A stretch of 64,000 bases of DNA from Microlunatus capsulatus (GCF_017876495.1 NZ_JAGIOB010000001.1:3534001-3598000); one strand, 5' to 3'; positions 1 to 8,512 are shown, counted from the stretch's first letter. Translations and numbers: made by a program. Notes: generated from the sequence alone by a model not told the origin.

Positions 1-288
1 CAGCCAGGTGGTCGCGAGGTCGACCGCCGCCAGCAGGACGCCGCCGGTGGCGAGCACGGTCCACAGCGGCTGCACGGGCAGCGGCAGCGCCGTCCAGGCC
101 ACGGCGGCGGCGAGCCCGGAGGTGAGCCCCACCCCCAGCACGAAGCGCGGGGTCGGCAGCCGGGCGTAGCCGGGCGGGTCCGGGTCGGCCGGCTCGGGCA
201 GCCAGCGCAGCAGCGGTCCGGTGGCCAGCGCGGTCCCCAGCCCGGTGACGAGCACGACGGTGCAGACGAGCAGCTGCGCCGGGGTCAC
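1..288 (-). CDS. Prepilin peptidase-like (A24-type) membrane protein, N-terminal 96 residues
   Basis: The gene runs off the left edge of the window, so only the N-terminal part is visible. It starts with GTG at 288, fixed by a TAGGAT hexamer six bases upstream. The protein begins with a hydrophobic helix (residues 4-22), then a short polar loop rich in Asp and Pro, then two more hydrophobic segments. The last visible residues, LLAAVDLATTWL, resemble the AAxDxxxxxLP stretch of A24 prepilin peptidases, whose catalytic Asp lies there. This is a family-level guess from a short motif; the second catalytic motif lies outside the window. It could instead be another small polytopic membrane protein. 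Confidence 0.55.
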   Translation of the reverse strand, partial: MTPAQLLVCTVVLVTGLGTALATGPLLRWLPEPADPDPPGYARLPTPRFVLGVGLTSGLAAAVAWTALPLPVQPLWTVLATGGVLLAAVDLATTWL

Positions 289-294
289 CCGCCG

Positions 295-300
295 ATCCTA
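295..300 (-). promoter_or_regulatory. Leaderless -10 element (TAGGAT) of the gene at 288
   Basis: TAGGAT on the minus strand ends six bases before the GTG at 288. At this distance transcription would begin at or next to the start codon. Confidence 0.55.
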
Positions 301-343
301 CGGAGGCGGTGGGGAGGGGGTCGTCCGTCGGCCCGTCGAACGC

Positions 344-817
344 TCACGCCGCCGTCCGGAGCAGCTCGGGCGGGGCCTCGACCGCACCGGCCAGCGTCGT
401 CCGCGACGCCGTCAGCAGCCGGAGGGCGAGCAGCGCGCTGCACCAGGCCGTCCCCGGCCGGGCCAGCTCGGCGAGGGCCGACGCCGCCACCCCGAGCTCC
501 TCGGCCAGCGCCGCCGGGCCGCCGTGCCGGGCGAGCAGCCGTCGGAGCCGGGCCCGGGACTCCGTCGCCGGCACCTGCCGGGTCCGCAGCGACCGCACGT
601 CGGCCGCCCCCACCCGGATCAGGGCCCGCGCGTTCTCGGCGCTGATCCGGCGGACGGGCCGGCCGGCCCGGCCGCCGAGCAGCGACGTCGCCATCCGCGG
701 CGGGACACCGGCCAGCACGGCCACCTCCGTCGTGCTCAGGCCGCCGACGTCCATCAGGTGCCGCAGGTGGGCCCGGAACGGTCCGGCCTCCACCCAGGGC
801 GCTGCTCCTGCCACCAT
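344..817 (-). CDS. Helix-turn-helix DNA-binding protein
   Basis: A 157-residue soluble protein, starting at ATG 817 behind an AGGAGG ribosome site. Residues 15-60 read like a HTH unit (LSTTEVAVLAGVPPRMATSLL), followed by an Arg-rich stretch and a second HTH-like segment near residue 105 (GPAALAEELGVAASALAELA). Two HTH units in one small protein suggest a DNA-binding regulator, but I do not recognise a named family. It shares no operon with its neighbours: the prepilin peptidase-like gene downstream has its own promoter. Its target is unknown. Confidence 0.6.
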   Translation of the reverse strand: MVAGAAPWVEAGPFRAHLRHLMDVGGLSTTEVAVLAGVPPRMATSLLGGRAGRPVRRISAENARALIRVGAADVRSLRTRQVPATESRARLRRLLARHGGPAALAEELGVAASALAELARPGTAWCSALLALRLLTASRTTLAGAVEAPPELLRTAA

Positions 818-928
818 CTCGTCCTCCTGGTCGTGGTCCTCACCCGGGAGGGCCCGCGACGGGGTGGCGTTGTTAACGGCAGCGGCGGACGACGTGCGGC
901 CGGAGCGTGCGGACGGCTCCGGACGCGG

Positions 929-966
929 CGGAGGGCCGGCCCCGCGGGTGCGGGACCGGCCCTCCG
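929..966 (-). terminator. Strong hairpin terminator downstream of the sunset-domain gene
   Basis: Two 17-base arms (929-945 and 950-966) pair with one mismatch around a four-base loop, 27 bases past the stop of the minus-strand gene ending at 993. There is no T-run, as is common for intrinsic terminators in GC-rich actinobacteria. Confidence 0.7.
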
Positions 967-992
967 GTGGTGCAGGCGCTCGGTGGGGGTGC

Positions 993-2105
993 TCAGCCCT
1001 GGGCGCGGGTGAAGCCGGCGCGCTCCGCGGCCTCCTCGCTGTTGAACCAGACCTCCGCGACGGTCGGGCCGTAGCCGCCGCCGTCGGGGAGGTGGTACTT
1101 CATCGAGTTCTCGTTGCCCTTGATGACGAAGCCCTCCGGCGGCTCGTCGCCGACGTAGGAGCCCTCGCCGTACTGGCTGTCCGCCGGGGTGGTCCCGGTG
1201 GTCGTGGGCTCGTCGTCGACCACGGGCAGGTCGGCGGCGGCCACGCCCGGCTCCACCGTGGTGGCGGTGTCGGTCTCGGTGCTCACCGGGGCCGGCGCGG
1301 CGGGGGTCGCGGGGGCGGGGGTCGTGGGGGCGGGGGCCGGCGTCGACGGCCGGGCCGCCTGCCAGCCCGAGTCCTGGCTGGTGCCGAGGAGCTTGCGGAC
1401 GACCACGACCGCGACCCCGGCGAGGGCGGCGACGACGGCGATCCGCTTGACCCAGCTGCCGCCCTTCTTGTCCTCCGGCAGGCTCAGCTCGCCGCGGGCG
1501 GCGGCGGCGGTGGCCCGGCCGCGCTTGGCGACCTCGACGGCCAGCGGCGAGGCGGCAGCAGCGCTCAGCGCGGTACCCACCTTCGGCAGCAGGTCGTCGG
1601 AGATGTGGTCGCGCGCCGACCCGAGGGCCGGGCCGACCCGCTCGGCGGCCTCGTGCGCCAGGGCGGCGCCACCGGCGACGACGGGGGCGATGCGGTGCGA
1701 GGCGGCCTCGGTGAACGGCGCCACCTTGTCGGCGGCGGCGTGCGCGTAGGGGGCGACGGCCCCGACGGCCTGGCCGGCCAGGGGGGCGGCCTTCTCGTAG
1801 GCCTGGTGGGCCAGCGGGACGGCGGCGGCTGCGGCGCCGGCGGCGAGCGGGGCGGCCTTCTCGTAGGCCTGGTGGGCCAGCGGGACGGCGGCGGCCGCGG
1901 CGCCGGCGGCGAGCGGGGCCGCCTTCTCGTACGCCTGCTGGGCCAGCGGCACGGCCTTGGCGGCCACGCCCTGGGCGAGCGGGGCCACCCGCTCGGCGGC
2001 GGACTGGGCCAGCGGGACGATCTTCTCCGTCGTGGTGGTGGCGATGCTGTCGGCGACGGCCGGGACCTTGCTCCGAGCGGCGTCGACGCGGTTCTTTCGC
2101 TTCAC
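993..2105 (-). CDS. Sunset-domain membrane protein with alanine/proline repeats
   Basis: The start is the GTG at 2105, four bases after a GGAGG ribosome site; the open frame extends further upstream but nothing there looks coding. The 370-residue product has an N-terminal helical region (about residues 25-185) built of repeats of the type [22 protein letters not shown], one transmembrane helix (about 220-236, after a basic patch), a Pro/Thr/Ala-rich linker, and a C-terminal domain (about 325-370) carrying YHLPDGGGY...[17 protein letters not shown]. That ending is the sunset domain known from ArfC-type channel accessory proteins and many actinobacterial surface proteins, where it reads like a small metal- or nucleic-acid-binding fold. 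Function is unknown. A strong hairpin terminator follows at 929-966. Confidence 0.75.
   Translation of the reverse strand: MKRKNRVDAARSKVPAVADSIATTTTEKIVPLAQSAAERVAPLAQGVAAKAVPLAQQAYEKAAPLAAGAAAAAVPLAHQAYEKAAPLAAGAAAAAVPLAHQAYEKAAPLAGQAVGAVAPYAHAAADKVAPFTEAASHRIAPVVAGGAALAHEAAERVGPALGSARDHISDDLLPKVGTALSAAAASPLAVEVAKRGRATAAAARGELSLPEDKKGGSWVKRIAVVAALAGVAVVVVRKLLGTSQDSGWQAARPSTPAPAPTTPAPATPAAPAPVSTETDTATTVEPGVAAADLPVVDDEPTTTGTTPADSQYGEGSYVGDEPPEGFVIKGNENSMKYHLPDGGGYGPTVAEVWFNSEEAAERAGFTRAQG
1791..1988 (-). repeat. 66-bp tandem repeat inside the sunset-domain gene
   Basis: Three consecutive copies with a 66-base period begin at 1791, 1857 and 1923. The first two are almost identical (one silent change seen); the third has drifted. 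Each codes for 22 residues of the Ala/Pro helical repeat. Slippage could easily change the copy number. Confidence 0.8.
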
Positions 2106-2277
2106 GTTTCCTCCGTTGTGTGCACGGGCGACTACCGGTTCGCCGTGACGGGCAGCGTACCGCCGCTGCGGGTGCGGCCGGCCGGGCGGGGCGGCGTCGA
2201 CGCGGCCCCGGTTGGCGGCGTCTGGGAGGATGGCCGGCGGAAACGACCAGGAACGACGACACAGGAAAGGTGCTGAC

Positions 2278-2793
2278 GTGGCACAGACCGCCATCCTCCA
2301 CACCAACCGCGGCGACATCACGATCAACCTCTTCGGCGACCACGCCCCGAAGACCGTCGCCAACTTCGTGGGCCTCGCGACCGGCACCCAGGAGTACACC
2401 GACGCCCGCACCGGCGCCTCGACGACCGGCAAGTTCTACGACGGCGTCATCTTCCACCGGATCATCGAGGGCTTCATGATCCAGGGCGGCGACCCGCTCG
2501 GCACCGGCACCGGCGGCCCGGGCTACACCTTCGCCGACGAGTTCCACCCCGAGCTCGCCTTCTCCAAGCCCTACCTGCTGGCCATGGCGAACGCCGGCCC
2601 CGGCACCAACGGCTCGCAGTTCTTCATCACCCTCGGCCCGACGCCGCACCTGAACCGCCGCCACACGATCTTCGGCGAGGTGGCCGACCAGGCCAGCCGG
2701 GACGTCGTCGACGCCATCGGCGCCGTCCGCACCGGGCGCAACGACCGCCCCGTCGACGACGTCGTGATCGAGTCCGTCGACATCACCGGGTGA
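2278..2793 (+). CDS. ppiA: Cyclophilin-type peptidyl-prolyl cis-trans isomerase
   Basis: Cytoplasmic cyclophilin of 171 residues, the usual size for the short actinobacterial PpiA. It catalyses cis-trans isomerisation of Xaa-Pro bonds. The start GTG 2278 follows AGGAAAGG by seven bases; the open frame extends 66 bases further up without sense. Family motifs are present: [20 protein letters not shown] carries the active-site Arg and Phe, followed by [16 protein letters not shown] with the catalytic-site Gln and Phe. Its stop overlaps the start of the rhomboid gene by GTGA, so the two are translationally coupled. This pairing with a rhomboid is common in actinobacteria. Confidence 0.95.
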   Translation: MAQTAILHTNRGDITINLFGDHAPKTVANFVGLATGTQEYTDARTGASTTGKFYDGVIFHRIIEGFMIQGGDPLGTGTGGPGYTFADEFHPELAFSKPYLLAMANAGPGTNGSQFFITLGPTPHLNRRHTIFGEVADQASRDVVDAIGAVRTGRNDRPVDDVVIESVDITG

Positions 2794-3638
2794 GCGCGAA
2801 CCCCACCGGGCCCGACTTCTCGCCGCCCGGCTTCGTCGGCTGCTACCGCCATCCCGAGCGGATGACCGGCATCAGCTGCCAGCGCTGCGGCAAGCCGATC
2901 TGCGGCGAGTGCATGGAGCCGGCCTCGGTGGGGTTCCAGTGCCCGAGGTGCATCGACCGGGGCCGGGCCTCCACCCGGCCGGCGCGGACGCGCTTCGGCG
3001 CTGCCGCCGGCGCGGGCGGCTCCGTCGTCACCAAGGTGCTGATGGGCGCCCTGGTCGTGGTCTGGCTGCTCGACTTCGTGTCCGGCAGCCTGGCCACGCG
3101 GCTGCTCGTCCTGGACAGCAGCGCGGTCGCCGGCGGCCAGGTCTGGCGCCTGGTGACCGCGTCGCTGACGTCCGGCAGCTTCTTCGGCGTGCTGATGAAC
3201 CTCGCCGTGCTGTGGCTGGCCGGTCGGGCGCTGGAGTCCGAGCTGGGCTCCTGGCGCTTCGCGGCGCTCTACCTCACCGCCGGGCTGGGCGGGACGACGC
3301 TCTACTTCGTCCTGGGGCCGCCCTACGGCGGCGCCTACGCGGCCTCGGCCGCCGTGGTGGGCCTGCTGGCCGCGAACGCGATCGGCAAGCGCAAGGCGGG
3401 CGAGGACGTCCGCGGCGACCTCGGGCTGCTCCTGCTGCTCGTGCTCTACGCCGTGCTGGTCGGCTTCAACGGCCTCGGCTGGCTGACCCTCGTCGGCGGC
3501 ATCCTCGTCGGCGCCCTGACCGGGTGGGTCCTGGCCCACGCCCCGCGCCGGCGCCGGTCGCTGCTGCAGGTCGCCGGCCTGGCGGGCGTGGTCGTGCTGT
3601 GCGCGGTGGCCGTGGCCCTGCGGCTCAGCCTCCTCTGA
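2790..3638 (+). CDS. Rhomboid-family membrane protein lacking the catalytic histidine (probable pseudoprotease)
   Basis: 282 residues. The N-terminus holds a B-box-like zinc site (Cys18, His21, Cys30, Cys33, Cys38, Cys41, Cys51, Cys54), followed by a rhomboid-like membrane domain from about residue 80 with six or seven helices. Active rhomboids use a Ser in GxSx and a His in WxxHxGG. Here the Ser survives (Ser186 in YAASA) but the His position is Leu234 in WLTLVGG. The HxxxN motif of the second helix is GVLMN, so its His is also lost. I infer a catalytically dead, client-binding protein. GTGA overlap with the cyclophilin gene indicates one operon. Confidence 0.85.
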   Translation: MSANPTGPDFSPPGFVGCYRHPERMTGISCQRCGKPICGECMEPASVGFQCPRCIDRGRASTRPARTRFGAAAGAGGSVVTKVLMGALVVVWLLDFVSGSLATRLLVLDSSAVAGGQVWRLVTASLTSGSFFGVLMNLAVLWLAGRALESELGSWRFAALYLTAGLGGTTLYFVLGPPYGGAYAASAAVVGLLAANAIGKRKAGEDVRGDLGLLLLLVLYAVLVGFNGLGWLTLVGGILVGALTGWVLAHAPRRRRSLLQVAGLAGVVVLCAVAVALRLSLL

Positions 3639-3659
3639 GGCGGGCTGCGGGCCGGGCTC

Positions 3660-3848
3660 TCAGGCCTGGCTGACCGAGGGCAGCGGGACCGGGTCCAGCC
3701 CGGGGGAGCGCAGCGTCAGCCAGCCCCCCACGAGGGTGGCCAGCAGCACCACCAGCAGGACGGCGACCAGCGCCGTGAGGGCCCGGTCGGACAGCCTCGG
3801 CCGGGTCCTCGCGCGTCGAGGGCCCGGCACCGGCTGCTCAGCCGCCAA
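3660..3848 (-). CDS. Small single-pass membrane protein
   Basis: 62 residues if it begins with the TTG at 3848, which overlaps the end of the Lrp-type gene by 11 bases; a GTG inside (starting at Pro-Gly-Pro) would give a slightly shorter form. The layout is an Arg-rich N-terminus, one hydrophobic helix (about residues 23-47, ALTALVAVLLVVLLATLVGG) and a short Pro-rich tail. It is probably co-transcribed with the Lrp-type ligand-domain gene. No family is recognised. Confidence 0.55.
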   Translation of the reverse strand: MAAEQPVPGPRRARTRPRLSDRALTALVAVLLVVLLATLVGGWLTLRSPGLDPVPLPSVSQA

Positions 3849-4113
3849 GGGAGAACGCCGCCTCGAGGTCGTGCGCGGAGTAGGCCCGGAAGGCGATGTG
3901 GGTCTCGGTGCTCAGCACCCCGGGCACCTTGTTGAGGCTGTCGGCCACGACGTCGGCCACCTGGTCGTGCTGCGCCACGCGGATCAGCGCGATGAGGTCG
4001 ATCGCCCCCGTCACCGAGTACACCTCGCTGACGCCGCTGAGGGCGGCGATGGCCTCGGCCACCTCGGGGATGCGGGCGACCTCGGCCTTGACGAACACGA
4101 TGGCGGTGACCAT
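3838..4113 (-). CDS. Stand-alone Lrp/AsnC ligand-binding (RAM) domain protein
   Basis: A 91-residue protein with only the RAM (effector-binding) domain of Lrp/AsnC regulators and no DNA-binding part. The pattern VTAIVFVKAEVARIPEVAEAI followed by GAIDLIALIRV and SLNKVPGVLSTETHIAF is typical. Such proteins oligomerise and bind amino acids. The start is ATG 4113 rather than the in-frame ATG at 4122, because a TAGGAT hexamer (4121-4126) overlaps the upstream ATG and lies seven bases before the second one, as in other leaderless genes here. The end overlaps the small membrane-protein gene. Confidence 0.85.
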   Translation of the reverse strand: MVTAIVFVKAEVARIPEVAEAIAALSGVSEVYSVTGAIDLIALIRVAQHDQVADVVADSLNKVPGVLSTETHIAFRAYSAHDLEAAFSLGG

Positions 4114-4120
4114 GGCGCTC

Positions 4121-4126
4121 ATCCTA
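4121..4126 (-). promoter_or_regulatory. Leaderless -10 element (TAGGAT) of the Lrp-type gene
   Basis: The hexamer ends seven bases before ATG 4113 on the minus strand and overlaps an alternative upstream ATG, which argues against that start. Confidence 0.55.
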
Positions 4127-4155
4127 GGGGCCGCCCCGCCACCGGCCGGGGCCGC

Positions 4156-4947
4156 TCAGCTGATGCCCGTCGCGACGACCTCCCGCAGCCCGGCGAGGAC
4201 CGCGACGTCGCCCGCCAGCTCCACGTCGCCGAGCGGCGGGCGCCCCCACAGCCAGCAGTCCAGGTCGCCGGCGCCCGCCGACACGGTGGCCGCCGTCGGG
4301 AGCCCGTGGTCCTCCGCCGCGACGTCGAGCGTCGGGCCGTCGGCCGCGGGGTCGTCGGCGTCGCTGACCCGGGCCAGCCGGACCAGCCAGCTGTCGCCGG
4401 TGTCGGTGCAGCGCAGCCGGACCGTCGCCGCCGCGTCGACCGCGAGCTCCGCGCCGGCCGGCGCACCGCCGAACATCACGCGCAGCGCCTCGTCGACCCC
4501 GTCGGCGGCCAGGGCCGGGTCCAGCGGGGTGCGGTCGCCGGCCGTGCACTCGGCGTCGACGCGGTGCACGAGGGCCTCGTGCGCCTGCCGGCGGAGGACG
4601 AACCCGGCGCTCTGGTCGTCGGCCCAGGTCCAGACCGGCGTGCCGGCGGGGGTGCGGCGCAAGGTCCGGGCCAGCGCGTCGGTGCTGTCCCGGGACAGGG
4701 CCAGCAGGGCGTCCCGGTCGGCGGGTCGGGCCGGGTCGGGACCCGTGAGCTGGTCGGGGTCGGTGCAGCGCTGCTGGACCACCCGGCCCCAGAAGGACTG
4801 GACCTCGGTGAGGTGCCACAGCAGGTCGTCGGCGTCCCAGCCCGGGCAGGTGGGGACGGGAGCGGCCGGGTCGACGCCGGCGAGCACCGCGCGGAACCGG
4901 GTGGTCTCGGCGGTGACGTGGCGGAGGTGGTCGAGCGAATCGGGCAC
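4156..4947 (-). CDS. Maleylpyruvate isomerase-family mycothiol-dependent protein
   Basis: 263 residues, starting at GTG 4947 six bases after TAGGGT. The N-terminal DinB-like four-helix part carries TCPGWDADDLLWHLTEVQSFW, with His and Asp positions used for metal binding in this superfamily, and a second conserved stretch EALVHRVDAECTAG supplies a further His. The C-terminal part is a small alpha/beta domain of the MDMPI C type. Members use mycothiol in thiol-transfer or isomerase reactions; the substrate here cannot be told. Confidence 0.85.
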   Translation of the reverse strand: MPDSLDHLRHVTAETTRFRAVLAGVDPAAPVPTCPGWDADDLLWHLTEVQSFWGRVVQQRCTDPDQLTGPDPARPADRDALLALSRDSTDALARTLRRTPAGTPVWTWADDQSAGFVLRRQAHEALVHRVDAECTAGDRTPLDPALAADGVDEALRVMFGGAPAGAELAVDAAATVRLRCTDTGDSWLVRLARVSDADDPAADGPTLDVAAEDHGLPTAATVSAGAGDLDCWLWGRPPLGDVELAGDVAVLAGLREVVATGIS

Positions 4948-4951
4948 GGGC

Positions 4952-6688
4952 TCACCCTAGGGCGAGCGCGGCCGGCGGCGCCGGGGTGCGCCGCGCGCCG
5001 AGCGCGTGCTCGACGAGGCTCGTGTGGTCGACCACCGCGTGCAGCGGCCACATCCAGTCCCCGGTCACCTCCATCAGCCGGACGCCGGGCCGCTCCAGCC
5101 AGTCGGCGATCCGCTCGGTCTCCTCGATCGTCGCCGCCGGCAGCGGCGCCGGCGCCGGGGTCACCGTCTCGGCGGTGGCGCGCAGGGCGCGGGCGACGGC
5201 CTGGGGCACGTCGTGCGGCCGGGCGACCCCCGCGGCAGCCAGCCGGCCGTACCGGATGACGTGGATCTCCCAGCCGGCCCCCTCGCGGCGGGCGGCGACG
5301 ATCTCGGGGCAGCCGGCCAGGGCGCGCACCCGGTGGTAGCGGGCCCCGGTCCGGGTCAGGGTCTCCAGCCGCCGGCGGATGGTGGCGGCCTCCTCGAAGC
5401 GCTCCTGGTCGACGAGCCGGACGAGCCGGTGGGACACCCCGGCCACGGCCGGCCGGGCGTCCCGGGCCAGCACGTCGCGCACCTGCTCGACCACCGCGCC
5501 GTACGCCTCGCGCGAGATGCTGCCGTCGCAGGGCGCGCAGCACCGGCCCATCCCGGCCAGCGCGCACGCCGTGCCGGTGCCGGCGAGGCTGAGCCGCGGC
5601 GTGCACTGGCGCAGCGGGAAGCTGTCGTAGACGGCGAGCAGCACGTCCTCGGCCGCCTGCCGCCGGGAGAAGGGGCCGAAGTAGGTGGCGCCGTCGTCCT
5701 TGACGGCCCGCACGACCGAGAGCCGGGGGAACGCCTCGTCGGTGACCTTCACCCACTGCACGCGCTCGGGGAACTTGGAGCGCCGGTTGTAGCGGGGGGC
5801 GTGGGCGGCGATCAGCCGCAGCTCGACCACCTCGGCCTGCAGCGGCGTGGCGCACGGCACCGGCTCCACGCCGGTGGCCACCCGCACCATCTCCTCCATC
5901 CGGGGCCGCTTCTCGGCCGCGGTGAAGTAGGTGCGCACCCGGGTGCGGATGTTCTTCGACTTGCCGACGTAGAGCACCTGCCGCTCGCCCTCGTGCTCGG
6001 AGACGAAGAGGTAGACGCCGGGCTCCTCCGGCAGGTCGGTCGCCCAGGTGCGCTTGGCGCGGCGCTGCGGGGAGACCTTCCGCTGGAACTCGTGGAGGTC
6101 CTCCAGGGTGTGCACGCCCAGGTTGCCGACGCGCTCCATCAGCCCGTGCAGCACGTCGACGGTGGCCCGGGCGTCGGTCAGCGCCCGGTGGTCGGGGGTG
6201 ACGGCGGCCCGGAAGTGGGCCGCGAGCGTGCCGAGCTTGCAGTTGCGCACCTCGTCGCGCAGCAGGATCTGCCGCGCGAGGGTGGCGGTGTCGACGACCG
6301 CCCAGCGGGGCGCCGGGTAGTCCAGGGAGGCGCAGGCCCGGCGCAGGAAGCCGGTGTCGAACGGGGCGTTGTGGGCGACGACCACGCAGCCCTCGGCGAA
6401 GGCCAGGAAGGCGGGCAGCACCTCGGGGAGCCCGGGGGCCGCGGCGACCATCGCGTTGGTGATGCCGGTGAGCACGGCGATCAGCGGCGGGATGTGCGCC
6501 CGCGGGTTCACCAGCGTCTGGAACTCGCCCAGCACCACCCCGCCGCGCACCTTGACGGCGCCGATCTCGGTGATCCGGTCGGTCTCGGCGCCGCCGGTGG
6601 TCTCCAGGTCCACGACGCAGAAGGTCACGTCGGCCAGGGGGGTGCCGAGGTCCTCGAAGGAGGCCTGCAGGGGGAGTCCGGGTGCCAC
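4952..6688 (-). CDS. DEDD 3'-5' exonuclease fused to a UvrC-like GIY-YIG domain
   Basis: 578 residues, starting at GTG 6688 seven bases after TAGGGT. The N-terminal 190 residues are a DnaQ/epsilon-type exonuclease (VVDLETTGG, then HNAPFDTGFL, then HRALTDARATVDVL). From about residue 215 comes a GIY-YIG nuclease domain (EPGVYLFV...VLYVGKSKNIRTRVRTYF) and a UvrC-like middle region with a Cys cluster (CALAGMGRCCAPCDG). The RNase H-like and HhH parts of true UvrC are missing. This fusion is widespread in actinobacteria and is often annotated as DNA polymerase III epsilon or UvrC-like. It probably acts in DNA repair. Confidence 0.92.
   Translation of the reverse strand: MAPGLPLQASFEDLGTPLADVTFCVVDLETTGGAETDRITEIGAVKVRGGVVLGEFQTLVNPRAHIPPLIAVLTGITNAMVAAAPGLPEVLPAFLAFAEGCVVVAHNAPFDTGFLRRACASLDYPAPRWAVVDTATLARQILLRDEVRNCKLGTLAAHFRAAVTPDHRALTDARATVDVLHGLMERVGNLGVHTLEDLHEFQRKVSPQRRAKRTWATDLPEEPGVYLFVSEHEGERQVLYVGKSKNIRTRVRTYFTAAEKRPRMEEMVRVATGVEPVPCATPLQAEVVELRLIAAHAPRYNRRSKFPERVQWVKVTDEAFPRLSVVRAVKDDGATYFGPFSRRQAAEDVLLAVYDSFPLRQCTPRLSLAGTGTACALAGMGRCCAPCDGSISREAYGAVVEQVRDVLARDARPAVAGVSHRLVRLVDQERFEEAATIRRRLETLTRTGARYHRVRALAGCPEIVAARREGAGWEIHVIRYGRLAAAGVARPHDVPQAVARALRATAETVTPAPAPLPAATIEETERIADWLERPGVRLMEVTGDWMWPLHAVVDHTSLVEHALGARRTPAPPAALALG
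4954..4959 (-). promoter_or_regulatory. Leaderless -10 element (TAGGGT) of the mycothiol-dependent enzyme gene
   Basis: The hexamer ends six bases before GTG 4947 and overlaps the stop codon of the upstream exonuclease gene. Confidence 0.6.
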
Positions 6689-6695
6689 GACGGGA

Positions 6696-6701
6696 ACCCT
6701 A
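6696..6701 (-). promoter_or_regulatory. Leaderless -10 element (TAGGGT) of the exonuclease/GIY-YIG gene
   Basis: The hexamer on the minus strand ends seven bases before GTG 6688. Confidence 0.55.
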
Positions 6702-6763
6702 GGGACGGCCGCTGACAGTTCTCCGTCGACGACCCGGCGGCACCGGCGCCCGGCGCGGCGGGG

Positions 6764-7465
6764 TCAGCAGCGGGGCGGGTCGTAGGCCCGCTCGGCCTCC
6801 TCGAAGGCCTCGATGGCCGGGGGAGCGGCCCGCCAGGCGTCCAGCCAGACCTGCTCGGCGTCGGGGACGTCCTCCATCCGCGAGCGCATCATGTCCTGCA
6901 GGTGGTCGCGCCAGGCGCCCATCGCCGGCCCGGCCGCCCGCACCAGCTCGCGCTGGGCGTCGTCGCGGTCCGCGCAGCGCTGCAGAGCGCTCGTCTGCGC
7001 CGGTGCCGCCCCGTCGACCGCCGCGCAGGCGCCGTCGGCGTCGTCGTGCGCCTCGCGGGCGTCGTCCCAGCGCTCCAGGTCGGCCGGGCCGGCCAGCCGG
7101 GTGCGGGCGAAGATGCCGTCCATCTCGGCGACGGAGACGCGCTGCTCGTCCGCGTCGGTCTGCGCCTGCACGTGCTCGGCCCAGTGCCCGACGCCGGTCC
7201 GGGCGGCCGCCACCACGGCGTCGCCGGCCGCGACGAGCGCGCGGCAGCCCTCCAGCGCCGCGGCGGCGGCGGGGTCGGCGGTCGGCGTCGCGCTGCGGGA
7301 CGGGGTCGGACCGGCGACGACGGGGGTGCTGGCGGCGGTGGGCCGGGCCGGCTGCGGGTCGGGGCGGAGCTGCCAGCCGACCACCCCCGCGGCGACCACC
7401 GCCACGGCCAGCACCGGGACCACCACCCGGCTGGGCCGGGCCTTCGCGCGACGTGCCTTGGCCAT
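6764..7465 (-). CDS. Membrane-anchored extracytoplasmic protein of unknown function
   Basis: 233 residues from ATG 7465, behind a GGGGGAGA ribosome site. A basic N-terminus precedes one transmembrane helix (about residues 14-31); then comes a Pro/Thr/Ser linker and a helical domain with four Cys (about 75-233), including GCRALVAAGD and a C-terminal DPPRC. An even number of Cys outside the membrane suggests disulphides. No family is recognised. A TAGGGT hexamer on the minus strand at 7559-7564 may be its promoter, giving a leader of about 85 bases. Confidence 0.65.
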   Translation of the reverse strand: MAKARRAKARPSRVVVPVLAVAVVAAGVVGWQLRPDPQPARPTAASTPVVAGPTPSRSATPTADPAAAAALEGCRALVAAGDAVVAAARTGVGHWAEHVQAQTDADEQRVSVAEMDGIFARTRLAGPADLERWDDAREAHDDADGACAAVDGAAPAQTSALQRCADRDDAQRELVRAAGPAMGAWRDHLQDMMRSRMEDVPDAEQVWLDAWRAAPPAIEAFEEAERAYDPPRC

Positions 7466-7639
7466 GTCTCCCCCGAGATCGGCTCTGCCTGGCCGCGGTG
7501 CCCTCCCCGGGGCGACGCGGACCGCGGGCGCGCCGGTGACCGGACGACCGCGGCGCGACCCTACCCGCCGGGGACCAGCACCGGCGGCGCCGGGAGCGGG
7601 CTGGTTCCGGGTCGGGCCCGGGGAGCGGGCGGCGCGGGA

Positions 7640-8512
7640 TCAGGGGCGGGCCAGCAGGTCGCCGTGCAGCACGGCGAACCAGGCGCCGTCGCGCTGCCCC
7701 CAGGCCCGCCAGGCCGCGGCCAGCCGGTCGAGCTCGCCGGCGTCGGTGAGGCCCAGCTCGACGCCCTGGCGGCCGAAGGCCGACGCCGTCAGCCGCTCGG
7801 CCCAGGTGGTGCTCCACCAGCCCAGGTCCTCGGGGGTGGCGAAGCACCAGACGGAGGCGGACGCGGACACGGTGCGCAGGCCGGCGTCCCGGGCCCAGCC
7901 GGCCAGCCGGCGGCCGGCGTCGGGCTCGCCGCCGTTGGCGCGGGCGACGGCGCGGTAGAGCTCGAGCCAGCGGCTCAGGCCGGCGTCCTCGGGGTACCAG
8001 GTCATGGCGGCGTAGTCGGCGTCGCGGACGGCGACCAGGCCGTCGGGCCCGCAGGCGGCGGCCATCGCCCGCAGCGCGACCACCGGGTCGGCCAGGTGCT
8101 GGAGCACCTGGTGGGCGTGGACGACGTCGAAGCCCCCGCCCGCGGCGGCCAGGTCGTAGGCGCTGCCCTGCACGGCGCGGAGGTTCGGGAGCCCGCGCTC
8201 GGCGGCCAGCGCCGTGGTCGCCTCGACGGCCGCGGCGGCGCTGTCCAGCCCGACGACCTCGCCGGGAGCCAGCAGGGCGGCCAGGTCGGCGGTGATGGTC
8301 CCGGCGCCCGAGCCGACGTCGAGGAGCCGCAGCCCGGGTCGCAGGTGGGGGAGCAGGTGGGCGGCCGAGTTCTCCGCGGTCCGCCAGCGGTGGGAGCGCA
8401 GCACCGAGGCGTGGTGGCCGTGGGAGTAGGTCGCGGCCGGCGGGTCCGGGGTGGTGTCCACGGGAAAAGTGTCAGACCCCTCCCGCACAGTTCTCGACGC
8501 GGGGGTGGACAT
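7640..8512 (-). CDS. Class I SAM-dependent methyltransferase
   Basis: 290 residues. The SAM-binding loop LLDVGSGAGTITADLA (about residues 62-78), the acidic end of strand 2 (VVGLDSA) and the FDVVHAHQVLQHLADP motif place it among UbiE/COQ5-like methyltransferases. The C-terminal part contains Trp-rich segments (DLGWWSTTWAERL). The first 25 residues are poorly conserved in character, so an internal start is possible. It is divergent from the small Cys-rich gene at 8577, with only about 65 bases between. The substrate is unknown. Confidence 0.85.
   Translation of the reverse strand: MSTPASRTVREGSDTFPVDTTPDPPAATYSHGHHASVLRSHRWRTAENSAAHLLPHLRPGLRLLDVGSGAGTITADLAALLAPGEVVGLDSAAAAVEATTALAAERGLPNLRAVQGSAYDLAAAGGGFDVVHAHQVLQHLADPVVALRAMAAACGPDGLVAVRDADYAAMTWYPEDAGLSRWLELYRAVARANGGEPDAGRRLAGWARDAGLRTVSASASVWCFATPEDLGWWSTTWAERLTASAFGRQGVELGLTDAGELDRLAAAWRAWGQRDGAWFAVLHGDLLARP

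Noticed and set aside
4113-4122. Start of the Lrp-type gene at ATG 4122
   Set aside because: This ATG lies inside the TAGGAT promoter hexamer; ATG 4113 has the regular seven-base spacing.
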